A DNA stretch of 64,000 nucleotides from Actinoplanes sp. N902-109 (GTDB lineage Bacteria; Actinomycetota; Actinomycetes; Mycobacteriales; Micromonosporaceae): positions 6,139,501 through 6,203,500 of the forward strand of contig NC_021191.1 in assembly GCF_000389965.1 (NCBI RefSeq), read 5' to 3'. This document shows positions 41,309-51,090 of the stretch, piece after piece; position 1 is the first letter of the stretch; each line of letters starts with the position of its first letter. The notes beneath the pieces were generated by a model. That model was not told where the DNA came from and ran no database searches. It saw nothing but the letters and a program-made list of their open reading frames with translations. The position numbers and the translations under genes are program-made.

Positions 41309-43882
41309 TCAGCCGCGGGGCACCCGCTCGGCCTCGCCGGCCGGCCTGGGCGCCGGCAGCGGCACCGGCTCGGTGATGTCGATGACCTCCCACGCCGCGA
41401 GGGCTCGCTTCAACTCGTCATGGCGCAGCTGGAAGACCGCACCCTCCACCCGTAGCAGCTCGCACTCGCGCGCCGACTCGCACAGCCGCACGATGTTGAA
41501 CGGCAGACCCCGGCAGAACGCCGCGAACTGCACCACCACGAACGTCGGCCAGGGCGTGAACGCCGAGGCGAACACCAGCCCCAGGCTGAGCCCGAGACCG
41601 CCGCCGACCACCGCGGCCGGCGGCGCACCCGGCTGGGCGGCCGGTGCCACCTGCAGCAACGTCAGCAGATGGAGCACCAGGGCACACGTCATCGCCGGGA
41701 CCAGCAGATAACACCAGGCAACCGTGCGCGAGGTCCGCAACGTCGTACGGGGATCAGTCGCGGCCGACTCACCCGATGGCAACGTCAGGTAGTGGACCAA
41801 ACCGCCGACCAGGCCGATACCGAGACCGACGCTGATCCCGTAGGTCGCACCGACCCGCGCCGCGTAGGTCAGCCCCCGGCCGACGTCGCGCGCTGCGACG
41901 GCGTACCGGATCCCACCGATGAGCGCGCCGCCGAGCCCGACGCCGAGCCCGCAGGCGACGCCCACCACCACGTGGGTCGTCAGCGGGCGCAGCTGGGGTA
42001 CGCCCAGGTTGAGCCGGCCCGGCTGGTCCGGTGATCGGTGCGCGCCGAACCGGTGGATCAGGCACAGCGGCATGCCCACCGAGAAGATCACACCGACGCC
42101 GGTGGTCAGCAGGCGCAGCGCGCCCTGGCCCGCCCCGTGCAACCACCCATCGAGCAGGCCCATCAGGACACCGAGATGCAGTCCGGTCACGGCGGCCACA
42201 CCCAGAGCCCAGCGCAGTCCCCGGGTGATCCAGGCGGCATACCAGATGCACACCGCGACGCCCACGCCCAGCTCGACACCGTCGATCACGCCGGGCACCA
42301 GCCCGATCTGGTACCAGCCGACCACGGCGACGCCCGCACCGGTGGACAACCCGAGCCGCCAGGCCGCCCCGCGGCCGGACAGCCGGCCCCGGCTCAGCTG
42401 AATCAGCACGGCGGTGATGAAGCCCAGCGCCGCGCCCCGGCGCAGACCGCTCGGCAGGTCATCGGTGAGCCCGTACAGCAGTCCCGCGACGATGGCCGCG
42501 GTCACGGTCCAGGCGTGGATGCCGACGGAGGACTCCAGACGCCACCACTGCAGGCTGTCCGGTTCCGTCGGGTCGTTACGGATGAAGTACGCCGCGATGG
42601 CCCGCATCCCGCGTTGCACCCGCTGCGTGCCCCACGGCGCCCCGTGCCTGTCCGGCTGTCCGTCGCGGCGCAGCGGTACCCGGAACGCCACCGCGATGAA
42701 CCCGGAGACCAGGTGCTCCTTCAGGGCCTCGGCATCCCGGAACTCGGCGAGCTCCACCGGCGACGCCCGCGAGTCGTTGTACAGGCGCCGGGCCAGCGCG
42801 GCGTACAGCGGCACGGTGAGCACCTGCCGCAACGGCGTGTCCGCCTGCAGCACCGCCGTCAGCCCGGCCCAGTGGGAGGGGGCGTGCACCTCGACCGGCT
42901 GTGGCGTCGGAGGGCGCAGCCGCCGGGTCAGGGAGCGGGTCACCGTCGTGAACCACCGGCGCCCGGCGGTGCCCGGTGACAGCGCCGGGCGGGGACCGGT
43001 CAGGTCGGCGGCCTCCAGGAAACGCACCGCGGCGTCCGCCTCCAGCCGGCACAGCCGCAGCAGTGCCAGCCCGGGCAGCGGTGCCGCGCGACCGGCATCG
43101 AGTCGGCGCGGCACCGGGTCCAGCCGCGACGTGATCACCAGCGCCGGGACATCGGGATAGCTCTGGACCAGTTTGCCCATCGCCTCCTCCTGCCGGGGCC
43201 CGACCAGCTCATCCAGCCCGTCCAGGATCACCAGCACCCGGGGCGACGTGACCAGGCTCTCCGCCGCCCGGTCCCCGTAGGTCTCGCGCTGCTCGAGGAA
43301 GGGGTACGTGTCGCGGAGCCGGGCGGCGACCCAGTCGGTGAACGCCTGCGACGGGTTCCAGCTCGCCGCCGACAGCAGCACCGGCACGGGGACGCCGGGC
43401 TGATGCCGTTCCGCCAGCAACTGCAACGTCAGCAGGATCGCGAACGTCGACTTCCCGGAGCCCGGATCGCCCTGCACGTACAGCCAGCTCTCGTCGTGCT
43501 CGTGCCAGGCCCGGGCGATCCGGTCGGGCAGCGGCCCGGGGTCGCCGGTCACCGCACCGTCCACCGTCCACCGCATGTCGGCGAGCGGGACCCCGCGGAC
43601 CCCCCGGCGCGTCGCCTCCGCCTGCCACTGGTCGCGCACCGCTTCGGCGAGCGCGCCGGCCGCCGCGTCGAGCTTCTCCCCGGTCGCCTGCACCGGCTGC
43701 CGGCCGCGGGTGATGATGACGACGGCACCCGCGATGAAGCCGTACAGGGCGAGGACCCCGCCGCACACGCTGGCCAGCTGATCCGCTACCTCCAGCTTGG
43801 GCACGGAGACGACGACCAGGACCGCGATCATCAGCGCCGCCAGGCAGACGCCCACGGCGAGCAGCTTCTTGCCGAGCGACAA
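41309..43882 (-). CDS. Membrane NACHT-type STAND NTPase
   Basis: An 857-residue protein. Two N-terminal TM helices (about 8-27 and 38-58), then a NACHT module: Walker A GDPGSGKST at 138-146, Walker B VLVILDGLDEL at 216-226, and ALVITSRLDP (sensor). The C-terminal half carries about eight to ten hydrophobic helices (for example VAVCIWYAAW, VVVGVACGLGVGLGGALIGG) and ends in a soluble helical tail (LRVEGAVFQLRHDELKRALAAWEVI). It resembles actinomycete NACHT proteins implicated in signalling or anti-phage defence, but no sensor repeat or known effector is visible. TTG start with GAGGAGGGG upstream. Solitary. Confidence 0.85.
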   Translation of the reverse strand: MSLGKKLLAVGVCLAALMIAVLVVVSVPKLEVADQLASVCGGVLALYGFIAGAVVIITRGRQPVQATGEKLDAAAGALAEAVRDQWQAEATRRGVRGVPLADMRWTVDGAVTGDPGPLPDRIARAWHEHDESWLYVQGDPGSGKSTFAILLTLQLLAERHQPGVPVPVLLSAASWNPSQAFTDWVAARLRDTYPFLEQRETYGDRAAESLVTSPRVLVILDGLDELVGPRQEEAMGKLVQSYPDVPALVITSRLDPVPRRLDAGRAAPLPGLALLRLCRLEADAAVRFLEAADLTGPRPALSPGTAGRRWFTTVTRSLTRRLRPPTPQPVEVHAPSHWAGLTAVLQADTPLRQVLTVPLYAALARRLYNDSRASPVELAEFRDAEALKEHLVSGFIAVAFRVPLRRDGQPDRHGAPWGTQRVQRGMRAIAAYFIRNDPTEPDSLQWWRLESSVGIHAWTVTAAIVAGLLYGLTDDLPSGLRRGAALGFITAVLIQLSRGRLSGRGAAWRLGLSTGAGVAVVGWYQIGLVPGVIDGVELGVGVAVCIWYAAWITRGLRWALGVAAVTGLHLGVLMGLLDGWLHGAGQGALRLLTTGVGVIFSVGMPLCLIHRFGAHRSPDQPGRLNLGVPQLRPLTTHVVVGVACGLGVGLGGALIGGIRYAVAARDVGRGLTYAARVGATYGISVGLGIGLVGGLVHYLTLPSGESAATDPRTTLRTSRTVAWCYLLVPAMTCALVLHLLTLLQVAPAAQPGAPPAAVVGGGLGLSLGLVFASAFTPWPTFVVVQFAAFCRGLPFNIVRLCESARECELLRVEGAVFQLRHDELKRALAAWEVIDITEPVPLPAPRPAGEAERVPRG

Positions 43883-44207
43883 CGCCCCTCCTCAACCCTG
43901 CCCCCACGGGCGGCCGAGCCGGCGGGGCGAGCTGCGTGCGCCCATTACAACGCGCCGCGTGGACACAGGTGACGGTGATCCATAGCACTGAATATGTCGC
44001 GGGAGCGCAAGCCGGAGACCATTGATCGAACGGATCGGGGTGACTGACCGGCAGGACGGGCCGGGGCAGCCAGCCGATCGGCCGGTCCGATCCGGATCGG
44101 CTGCCGGGTGGACAGCCGCCGCGCCGCGTCCTACATTGGGGGAACGCCGTTGCGAGTTCTTCCCCCGTGGAATTCGCAGCGGCGTTCTTATGCCCCGTCG
44201 CCCGCGC
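43883..44207. other. Intergenic region with inverted repeat
   Basis: 325 bases between two leftward genes, giving the NACHT promoter and the end of the PucR-type transcript. It contains an inverted repeat (44142-44155 with 44174-44187, 13 of 14 bases paired, 18-base loop) about 20 bases beyond the PucR-type stop, a likely terminator. Nothing else is evident. Confidence 0.5.
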
Positions 44208-45407
44208 CTAGGACGTCTGCGGCGGCACCGTGAGGGCGATGACCAAAGAGGACAGCCACTCCGGGTCGGTGAGCCGGTCGCCGTAGATCTCGCGCAGCCG
44301 GGTCATCCGGTAGCGCACGGTCTGCGGGTGGATGAACAGCTCGGCCGCCACGTCCTCGCGCCGGCCCTGGTGGCGCAGCCAGCTGCGCAGCGTCTCGACC
44401 AGCTTGGCCGCCGCGCTGTCCCGGCCCCCGGCCAGCGGCGCCAGCACCTTGGCCCGCAGGTCGGCGAGCGCCTGCGGGTCGGCGGTCAGCACCAGCGCGG
44501 CGAGGTGGTCCTCGGTGTCGACCACCTGGCCGGTCGGTGACAGCCCGGGGATCTGCAGGGTGCGCACCGCACGGTCGTACGACGCCCGGGCCTGCAACCA
44601 CGGCCGGGCCGGGCCGACGACCGCGCTCTGCCCACGCAGCAGAGCCATGACGGCCGCGCGCGAGGTGCCGTCGGCGTCCGGCACCAGCAGCACCGAGAAG
44701 GCCGGCACCGCCGGACCGGCGTCGTCGAGCTGCAGGGTGCGGGCGTCCAGCGAGTCGACCACCGTACGGGCGGCGCGCTCGGGAACCAGCACCGCGGTCA
44801 GCGTCTGCGGGGGCGACCACTCGGCGCGCTCGGCGGCGGCCAGCACCGTGTGCTCGGCCTCCCCGGCCAGCAGCGCGCGGGCCAGCTGTTCCAGGTGGCG
44901 CAACCGGGCACGCCCGGAGGAGGCCAGCTCGTCGGCATGCCCCGCGACGCTGGCCGCGGAGAGCTCGTCGATGTAGGCGAACACCAGCTCGGCGAAGTGC
45001 GCGATGATCGGCGCGGGCTGCCCGGACCGCACGCTGATCCGGGCCAGCTCCCGCCAGGCGACCCGGGCGCCCACCCGGTAGGCGCCGAGCAGCGCGTCCA
45101 GGCTGCGGCCGCTGCGGGCCTCACCCCGGCCCAGCGCGTAGGCCGCTTCGAGCGCGGGGGCCAGCGGCGACTGGGTGTCCGGGCCGTGCGCCCGGGCGAC
45201 CAGCGAGAGGAACGTGCCGAGCGCGGCCTGCACCGCACGCTCGATCTTGGCACCCAGCTCACCGGCGAACGGCTCGGAATACGCGGGCACCTCGTTCATG
45301 ATCGCGTCGATCGTCTGGACCGCGACCTCGGACAGGCCCTCGCGGAGGGGGGCGACCACCTCCGGGGACAGCCGGAAAGATCGGACATCCGGCAGGGGAT
45401 CGGTCAT
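44208..45407 (-). CDS. PucR-family transcriptional regulator
   Basis: A 399-residue regulator with a mostly helical N-terminal sensory domain and the C-terminal PucR-type helix-turn-helix (LVETLRSWLRHQGRREDVAAELFIHPQTVRYRMTRLREIYGDRL). The middle holds a GGDEF-like/CdaR-like region (FSVLLVPDADGT...ALVLTADPQALADL). It is divergent from the ferredoxin reductase-desaturase pair, separated by about 110 bases, so control of desaturase expression is the obvious guess. ATG 45407 with CCGGAG upstream. Confidence 0.88.
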   Translation of the reverse strand: MTDPLPDVRSFRLSPEVVAPLREGLSEVAVQTIDAIMNEVPAYSEPFAGELGAKIERAVQAALGTFLSLVARAHGPDTQSPLAPALEAAYALGRGEARSGRSLDALLGAYRVGARVAWRELARISVRSGQPAPIIAHFAELVFAYIDELSAASVAGHADELASSGRARLRHLEQLARALLAGEAEHTVLAAAERAEWSPPQTLTAVLVPERAARTVVDSLDARTLQLDDAGPAVPAFSVLLVPDADGTSRAAVMALLRGQSAVVGPARPWLQARASYDRAVRTLQIPGLSPTGQVVDTEDHLAALVLTADPQALADLRAKVLAPLAGGRDSAAAKLVETLRSWLRHQGRREDVAAELFIHPQTVRYRMTRLREIYGDRLTDPEWLSSLVIALTVPPQTS

Positions 45408-45518
45408 CGCACTTACTCCGGTTTGAGCGCCGCAACTTGTGCCGGTCGAACAAAGAACACGGCCCGTTTCACTTCATGTGGTCATGACTCTACCCCGGGA
45501 CGCAGTCACTCTTGTTAT

Positions 45519-46589
45519 GTGGCTGTTATACGCAACCTCGGTTCGAGCGCTTGGCGCGTTGTCGAACTCATCACGACCCCCGTCGTGCCCGCCGACTACC
45601 TCGATGCCCTGGCGCCCCTGCGCAACGCCTCGGTGCTGCGGGCCCGTGTGGAAGCGGTGCGCCCGGAGACCGCGGACAGCGCCACCCTCGTGCTGCGCCC
45701 CGGCCGCGGTTGGGTACGTCACGAGCCCGGCCAGTACGTACGGGTCGGGGTGGACGTCGACGGGGTACGCCTGTGGCGTTCGTACTCGATCACCAGCAGC
45801 CCGCAGCGGCGCGACGGGCGCATCACCATCACGGTCAACGCGGTGCGGGGCGGGATGGTCAGCACCCACCTCGTCCGCTCGGTCCGGCGTGGCGCGCTGC
45901 TGCACCTCGACGTCCCCACCGGCGAGTTCGTGCTGCCCCGGCCACTGCCCGCCAAGACGCTGTTCCTGACGGCCGGCAGCGGCATCACCCCGGTGATGGG
46001 CATGCTGCGCAGCCACCTCACCGAGCTGACCGACGTGGTCGTGGTGCACTCGGCCGGCACCAGCGAGGCCGTGGTGTTCGGCGCCGAGCTGCGCCGGCTG
46101 GCCGCCGCGGGCCGCATCCGGCTGATCGAGCGGCACACCCGCGCGGACGGCCGGATCAAGCCCGCCGACCTCGACGAGCTGGTGCCCGACCTGTTCGACC
46201 GGAGCACCTGGGCGTGCGGCCCCAACGAGATGCTCGACGACCTCGAGACGCACTGGTCGGACGCCGACGCCCGGCACCTGCTCAGCACCGAGCGCTTCCG
46301 GCCCGCGCTGATCAGCGCCGAGGGCGGCGGCACGGTCACCTTCACCCGCTCCGGCACGGTCGTCGAGACCGACGGATCGGAACCCCTGCTCGACTCCGGC
46401 GAACAGGCCGGGGTGCTGATGCCCTCGGGCTGCCGGATGGGCATCTGCTTCAGCTGCGTCCTGCCGTTGCGCGAGGGCGCCGTACGCGATCTGCGCGACG
46501 GGTCGCTGACCGTCGCGGAGGCCGGCGACAACATCCCGGTGCAGACCTGCATCTCCGCCGCCGCCGGCCCCTGCCAGATCGACGCCTGA
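45519..46589 (+). CDS. Ferredoxin reductase with C-terminal [2Fe-2S] domain (desaturase partner)
   Basis: A 356-residue electron-transfer protein: FAD domain (EPGQYVRVGV, LWRSYSITSSP), NADPH domain (LFLTAGSGITPVMGMLR, WACGPNEMLDDLE), and C-terminal plant-type [2Fe-2S] ferredoxin (PSGCRMGICFSCVLPLREG...VQTCIS; C-x4-C-x2-C and one distal Cys). This is the Rv3230c type, which feeds electrons to a DesA3-like desaturase, the very next gene. Start taken at GTG 45519, which keeps the conserved N-terminal helix; no ribosome binding site is visible, so the mRNA may be leaderless. GTG 45585 is an alternative. Confidence 0.87.
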   Translation: MAVIRNLGSSAWRVVELITTPVVPADYLDALAPLRNASVLRARVEAVRPETADSATLVLRPGRGWVRHEPGQYVRVGVDVDGVRLWRSYSITSSPQRRDGRITITVNAVRGGMVSTHLVRSVRRGALLHLDVPTGEFVLPRPLPAKTLFLTAGSGITPVMGMLRSHLTELTDVVVVHSAGTSEAVVFGAELRRLAAAGRIRLIERHTRADGRIKPADLDELVPDLFDRSTWACGPNEMLDDLETHWSDADARHLLSTERFRPALISAEGGGTVTFTRSGTVVETDGSEPLLDSGEQAGVLMPSGCRMGICFSCVLPLREGAVRDLRDGSLTVAEAGDNIPVQTCISAAAGPCQIDA

Positions 46590-46619
46590 CCCCGTACCGA
46601 AGGAATCAAGAGGATCTGC

Positions 46620-47813
46620 ATGACCACCATTCAGCACAAGAAGAGCAACCCGATCGCGCACCTCAGCGCCGAGGACATCGAGATGATCGGCGTCGAGCTC
46701 GACGCCATCCGCGACGAGGTGATGGCCAGCCGCGGGGCGAAGGACGCCGCCTACATCCGGCGGGTCATCAAGGTGCAGCGCGGGCTGGAACTCAGCAGCC
46801 GCGCGGTGCTGCTCTTCTCGCTGTTCCCGCCGGCCTGGCTGGTGGGCACGGCCGCGCTGTCGGTGGCCAAGATCCTGGAGAACATGGAGGTCGGGCACAA
46901 TATCCTGCACGGCCAGTGGGACTGGATGCGCGACCCGAAGATCCACTCGACGAAGTGGGAGTGGGACCACGCCTCCCCCGCCGAGCAGTGGAAGCACTCG
47001 CACAACGAGCTGCACCACACGTACACCAACGTGGTCGGGCGCGACAACGACCTCGGCTACGGCATCATGCGCGTGGACGAGGAGCAGAAGTGGGCCCCGG
47101 CCTATCTGGGCCAGCCGTTCTACAACCTGATCAACGCCTGCCTGTTCGAGTACGGCATCGCCGCGTACGACCTCGAGCTGGGCCGCAACCTGCAGACGAA
47201 GGAGCGCCGCCGGGACCCGAAGTTCCGGGCCGCGCTCAAGGCCACCCGCCGCAAGATCGGCAAGCAGATGCTCAAGGACTACGTGGTGCACCCCGCGCTG
47301 TCCGGCCCGTCGTTCCTGCACACGATCGCGGCCAATGCGACGGCCAACCTGATCCGCAACCTGTGGAGCCACTCGGTCATCATGTGCGGCCACTTCCCCA
47401 ACGGCGTCGAGACGTTCGAGAAGACGTCGATCGAGGGCGAGACCCGCGGCGAGTGGTACCTGCGCCAGATGCTCGGCTCGGCCAACATCAGCGGTTCCAA
47501 GCTCATGCACATCATGACCGGCAACCTGTCGCACCAGATCGAGCACCACCTGTTCCCGGACATGCCCAGCAACCGCTACGCCCAGATCGCCCCCAAGATC
47601 AAGGACCTGTTCGAGCGGTACGGACTGAAGTACACCACCGGCCCGATGCCCAAGCAGGTCGCCTCGGCCTGGTGGAAGGTCATCCGGCTGTCGCTGCCCA
47701 GCAAGCCGGTCGCGGCCCGGCCGCCCGCCGGCGAGCGCCCGGCACCGACCGCCGACCCGGCCGCCCGCTGGCGCCGCGTGCCCGCCACCCCGGAACTCGC
47801 CCAGACCCGCTGA
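46620..47813 (+). CDS. Acyl-CoA/fatty acid desaturase (DesA3-like)
   Basis: A 397-residue integral membrane diiron desaturase. All three His boxes are intact: GHNILHGQWDW, HSHNELHHTYTN and HQIEHHLFPDMPSNRY. Hydrophobic helices surround them (LLFSLFPPAWLVGTAALSVAK). The type inserts a delta-9 double bond in stearoyl/palmitoyl chains. It sits 30 bases behind its ferredoxin reductase with AAGAGGA upstream of the ATG. A perfect 15-base hairpin follows the stop. The Pro/Arg-rich tail of about 40 residues is an extension beyond the family core. Confidence 0.92.
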   Translation: MTTIQHKKSNPIAHLSAEDIEMIGVELDAIRDEVMASRGAKDAAYIRRVIKVQRGLELSSRAVLLFSLFPPAWLVGTAALSVAKILENMEVGHNILHGQWDWMRDPKIHSTKWEWDHASPAEQWKHSHNELHHTYTNVVGRDNDLGYGIMRVDEEQKWAPAYLGQPFYNLINACLFEYGIAAYDLELGRNLQTKERRRDPKFRAALKATRRKIGKQMLKDYVVHPALSGPSFLHTIAANATANLIRNLWSHSVIMCGHFPNGVETFEKTSIEGETRGEWYLRQMLGSANISGSKLMHIMTGNLSHQIEHHLFPDMPSNRYAQIAPKIKDLFERYGLKYTTGPMPKQVASAWWKVIRLSLPSKPVAARPPAGERPAPTADPAARWRRVPATPELAQTR

Positions 47814-47820
47814 CAACGCC

Positions 47821-47856
47821 GCGCCGCAACGGCAGTCTCGTCTGCCGTTGCGGCGC
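47821..47856. terminator. Bidirectional terminator
   Basis: A perfect 15-base stem (GCGCCGCAACGGCAG with CTGCCGTTGCGGCGC) around a six-base loop, between the convergent desaturase and tannase genes. The strongest hairpin in the window. Confidence 0.85.
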
Positions 47857-47861
47857 CTGGC

Positions 47862-49372
47862 TCAGTAGTGGCCGACGTAGTGGTAGCCCGCGTTGAGGCT
47901 GCCCGGGGCGGCGTGCACGGGTGCCAGCGCGTCGAACGGTTCGACGTCGAGGTCACGCAGGACGTCGGTGAAAGCGGCGTCGACCGTGGGCACGTCGACG
48001 GTGCCCGGGGCGGTGCCGTGCTCGACCCAGTCCATCAGCGGTTGCAGGAACTCCGGGACGCCGACCTCCGACGGGTTCGCCGACTCCGGGCCGAACAGGC
48101 AGTGGTAGCCCGCCGGGATCAGGTAGAGCCGGGTGTAGGCGCCGGCCCCGCCACGCTGCTGAACGGCGCGGTAGTAGTCGATGGTCGAGAACGGCGGGAT
48201 GAACGGATCCACCCAGCCGTGATACATGATCAGCTTGCCGCCGTGCGCCCGGAACGCCGACAGGTCCGGGTCGTTGGCGTTGTACAGCGCGTCGCCGAGC
48301 ACGTTGAGCCGGTCGAACGTGGCCTTGGTGAACCGTACGTCGGTGAGGCCGAAGCTCTCCGGCAGCACCGCCGGGTAGCCCAGGTACTTCAGATAGGTGA
48401 GCGCGATCCTCCCGGCGTTGCCGTTCAGCGGTGAACCCGAGCTCACCACGAACTGACCGATCCAGCCGAACTCGGAACCGTACGGCATCCCCCCGTTGAA
48501 GAGGCCGGCCGGTCCGCGGTAGAACGCCACGACCGTGGCGATCTGGGCGGGGGTCAGGCACCCCGGCTGATCGACGCCGGGCGGGCAGCGCAGCGACGAC
48601 GGCTGGAAACCGCACCGGCGCGGGTCCCGGATCACCGCACCGCACGCGGCCACCACGGCGGCGTGCAGGGCGGGGATCTTCGCCGGCCCGAGGATCTGCC
48701 GCCCGTGCGCGTCGGTGTTGTGCACCGCCACCCACGCCTGCAGCAGCACCAGCGGCGCCTCGTTGCCCGCCGGTGCCCCGGCCAGGATGCCGTCGAAGTC
48801 GGCCGGGAACCGCTGGGCCAGCATCAGCCCCTGCCGCCCACCGGTCGAACACCCGTCGAAGTACCGGTGCGCCGGCCCACGCCCGTAGAACGCCGTCATC
48901 ACCGCGTCCGAGGCACGTCGCAGCCGATGCTCCGAGGTCAGCCCCACTCGACCCGGGCCCGCGGGTCGGCACCCCAGGTCGCCGGTTGCGCCCCCGCGGC
49001 GTCACCGGTGTGCCCGGTGTCGTCGGCGGCCACCACCAGCGTCCGGGCCAGCGCGGCCGGGCAGCTGAACCCGAACAACGGGAACGCCAGATCCGGCACC
49101 GCACCGCACAGCCCGCCGCACCCCTGCTGCACGTACTGCCCGGTCCACCCGCGCACCGGCAGCTTGACCGTGAAGTGGGTGGCCGGCAGCAGCACCCCGC
49201 GCACCTCGCAATACCCGTCGGCGACGGTGGCCGAGCTGACCCCGCCCTGCGGCACCCGGGCGGTGATGAGCCCGGCACACGACGCCGGGCCGGGGCCGCG
49301 GGCTGCCCCGCACAACCCGGTCAGCACCAGCGCAGCGGCCGACAGCAGCGTCACTGCTTTGCGTATCAGCAT
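47862..49372 (-). pseudogene. Tannase/feruloyl esterase-family gene split by a frameshift
   Basis: The two pieces form one tannase-family protein. The N-terminal piece (48938-49372) has a signal peptide (RKAVTLLSAAALVLTGLCGAA), VRGVLLPATHFTVKLPVRGWTGQYVQQGCGG and ends ADPRARVEWG-stop. The second frame resumes GLTSEHRLRRASDAVMTAFYGRG, has the nucleophile GCSTGG, a late Asp (HGWVDPFIPP) and catalytic His (GYHCLFGP). One missing G in the GGGG run at 48942-48945 accounts for the break. It may be a real lesion, a sequencing error, or a phase-variable or programmed -1 site. RBS GGGAGGA precedes ATG 49372. Would hydrolyse phenolic esters of plant cell walls. Confidence 0.8.
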
Positions 49373-49503
49373 GGATCCTCCCTCATGGAGGAAGGCTTCC
49401 ACCGCCGGCCGCCCGGCGGATCGGCCCCGGGTCGGGACTTGCCGTCATCCCCGAGGATGACCCGCCCCGCCCCGGCGCGGGCATCGCCGGTCCCGCGCTC
49501 GGC

Positions 49504-50208
49504 TCAGCCGCGCTGCGTGCGGGCCACCAGAGCCTGGGCGACGTCGCGCAGCTTGCGGTTGGCGTCCTGGGAGACCTTGGACAGGATCGCGAAGGCCTCG
49601 TCGGGCGAACACCGGCGCTCCCCCATGATGATGCCCTTGGCCTGCTCGATGACCGCCCGGGACTCCATCGCCGCCTGCATGTGCTGCGCCAGCGTCATCG
49701 TGGTGTCGTAGAGGTGCGCGTTGGCCAGCGCCACCGCCGCGTAGCGCACGAAGGTGTGTGCCAGCGCCACCGCCTCCTCGTCGAAGGCGTGCGGTTCCGC
49801 GCCGTAGATGTTGAGCGCCCCGGAAACCGTGTCCAGGATCGGCAGGCCCACCGACAGCACGCTGCCCATGCCCGCCTCGGTGGCCCGGCCGGCCCAGGTT
49901 GCCCAGCGCGTCTCGGCGGCGGTGTCGGGCACCGAGACGGTGGCGTTGTCCGCGGCAGCCTGCAGGCAGGGGCCGCCGTCGAGGCGGTACTGCCATTCGT
50001 CGAGGGCGAGGGCGCGGTTGCCGGTGTACGCGGCGGTGTAGGCGCCCCGGTCGCGGACCAGGGTGATGGAGACCTCGCTGGCGCCGGGCAGGGTCTTCTG
50101 CGCCAGCTCGGCGACCCGGTCGAGGACCCCTTCGAGGTCGGTTTCGCCCAGCTTGATGCGGCCGAGTTCCGTGAGAGCGGAGAGGGAGTCGGTCGGCTCG
50201 TGCGCCAT
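49504..50208 (-). CDS. GAF-ANTAR protein
   Basis: A 234-residue regulator: N-terminal GAF domain (residues about 20-165) and C-terminal ANTAR RNA-binding domain (AAMESRAVIEQAKGIIMGERRCSPDEAFAILSKVSQDANRKLRDVAQALV). ANTAR proteins act by antitermination on nascent RNA. It is nearly the twin of the protein at 51617, especially over the ANTAR region, so recent duplication is likely. No His-Asp receiver is fused. The GAF ligand is unknown. Confidence 0.9.
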   Translation of the reverse strand: MAHEPTDSLSALTELGRIKLGETDLEGVLDRVAELAQKTLPGASEVSITLVRDRGAYTAAYTGNRALALDEWQYRLDGGPCLQAAADNATVSVPDTAAETRWATWAGRATEAGMGSVLSVGLPILDTVSGALNIYGAEPHAFDEEAVALAHTFVRYAAVALANAHLYDTTMTLAQHMQAAMESRAVIEQAKGIIMGERRCSPDEAFAILSKVSQDANRKLRDVAQALVARTQRG

Positions 50209-50372
50209 GGTGCGTCGGGATCCTTGCAGCGGTCAGCACGCGGACGCGGGTGCGAGGCGTGACGATGGTCGGTGAACGCGCCGCTGCTTGACGCTGGTCG
50301 CCGCCGATGCCCGAGGGCTCCGGACGAGCATCCCGATGATACCCAACCGGGCGCACGGCGCGATGCCCGCCG

Positions 50373-51074
50373 TTATGCGCCGCCGGCGATGATGTGCCGG
50401 GCCATGTCGGGCATCCGGGCGCTCGTGGTGGCGGCCCGGCTGCACAGGCTGCCGTAGGCCGCCTCGGCCGCGCACCGGTCGGCCGCCATGATCACGCCCA
50501 GCGCCTGCTGGATCAGCCCGCGGACGGCGAACGCCGCCGTCAGACCGGCGACCAGTTCGGCGCCGCCGTCGTCGAGGGCGTCGTCCGGGTGCGCCGCGGC
50601 CGTCCGCGGATCGAAGACGGCCCAGACGGCCGCGGTGAGCCGGCTCAGCGACTCGGGCCGGCGGCCGTACAGGTTGAGGGCGGCGACCGGGACGCCACGG
50701 GCCGCGAACAGCGGCACGGACAGCGAGGCCCGCAGGCCGATCCGGGTCGCGGCGTCGCGGAAGCCGGGCCAGACCATGGTCGCCCTGATGTTCGGTACGC
50801 CCACCACATGACCGCTCGTCGCGGCGTCCAGGCAGGGGCCGGCCCCGTCGGCGTACTGGGCGTCGTCCACCGCCGCGGCGAGGGCGCTGCTCGCGGCGAC
50901 GGTCGTGTACCCGCCACCGTGGCTGCGGGTGATCGAGGCGTAGCTGATCGCGTCGATCCGGTCCGCCGCCAGCCCGGTGATCGTGGTCAGCAGGGCGGTG
51001 ACCGCGGCGGCGGCGTCCGGGGTGCCGGCCAGCATGACCAGATGTTCGCGTAGCGGCCGCTCCGGATCCTGCAT
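50373..51074 (-). CDS. GAF-ANTAR protein, divergent
   Basis: A 233-residue GAF-ANTAR protein more diverged than the other two. GAF: AAAVDDAQYADGAGPCLDAATSG, SLSVPLFAARGVPVAALNLYGR. ANTAR: LIQQALGVIMAADRCAAEAAYGSLCSRAATTSARMPDMARHIIAG, in which several of the usual Lys/Glu residues are replaced. ATG 51074. Downstream of the STAS gene by 16 bases, hence co-transcribed with it. Confidence 0.85.
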   Translation of the reverse strand: MQDPERPLREHLVMLAGTPDAAAAVTALLTTITGLAADRIDAISYASITRSHGGGYTTVAASSALAAAVDDAQYADGAGPCLDAATSGHVVGVPNIRATMVWPGFRDAATRIGLRASLSVPLFAARGVPVAALNLYGRRPESLSRLTAAVWAVFDPRTAAAHPDDALDDGGAELVAGLTAAFAVRGLIQQALGVIMAADRCAAEAAYGSLCSRAATTSARMPDMARHIIAGGA

Positions 51075-51090
51075 CGCCCCTCGTCCCCGC

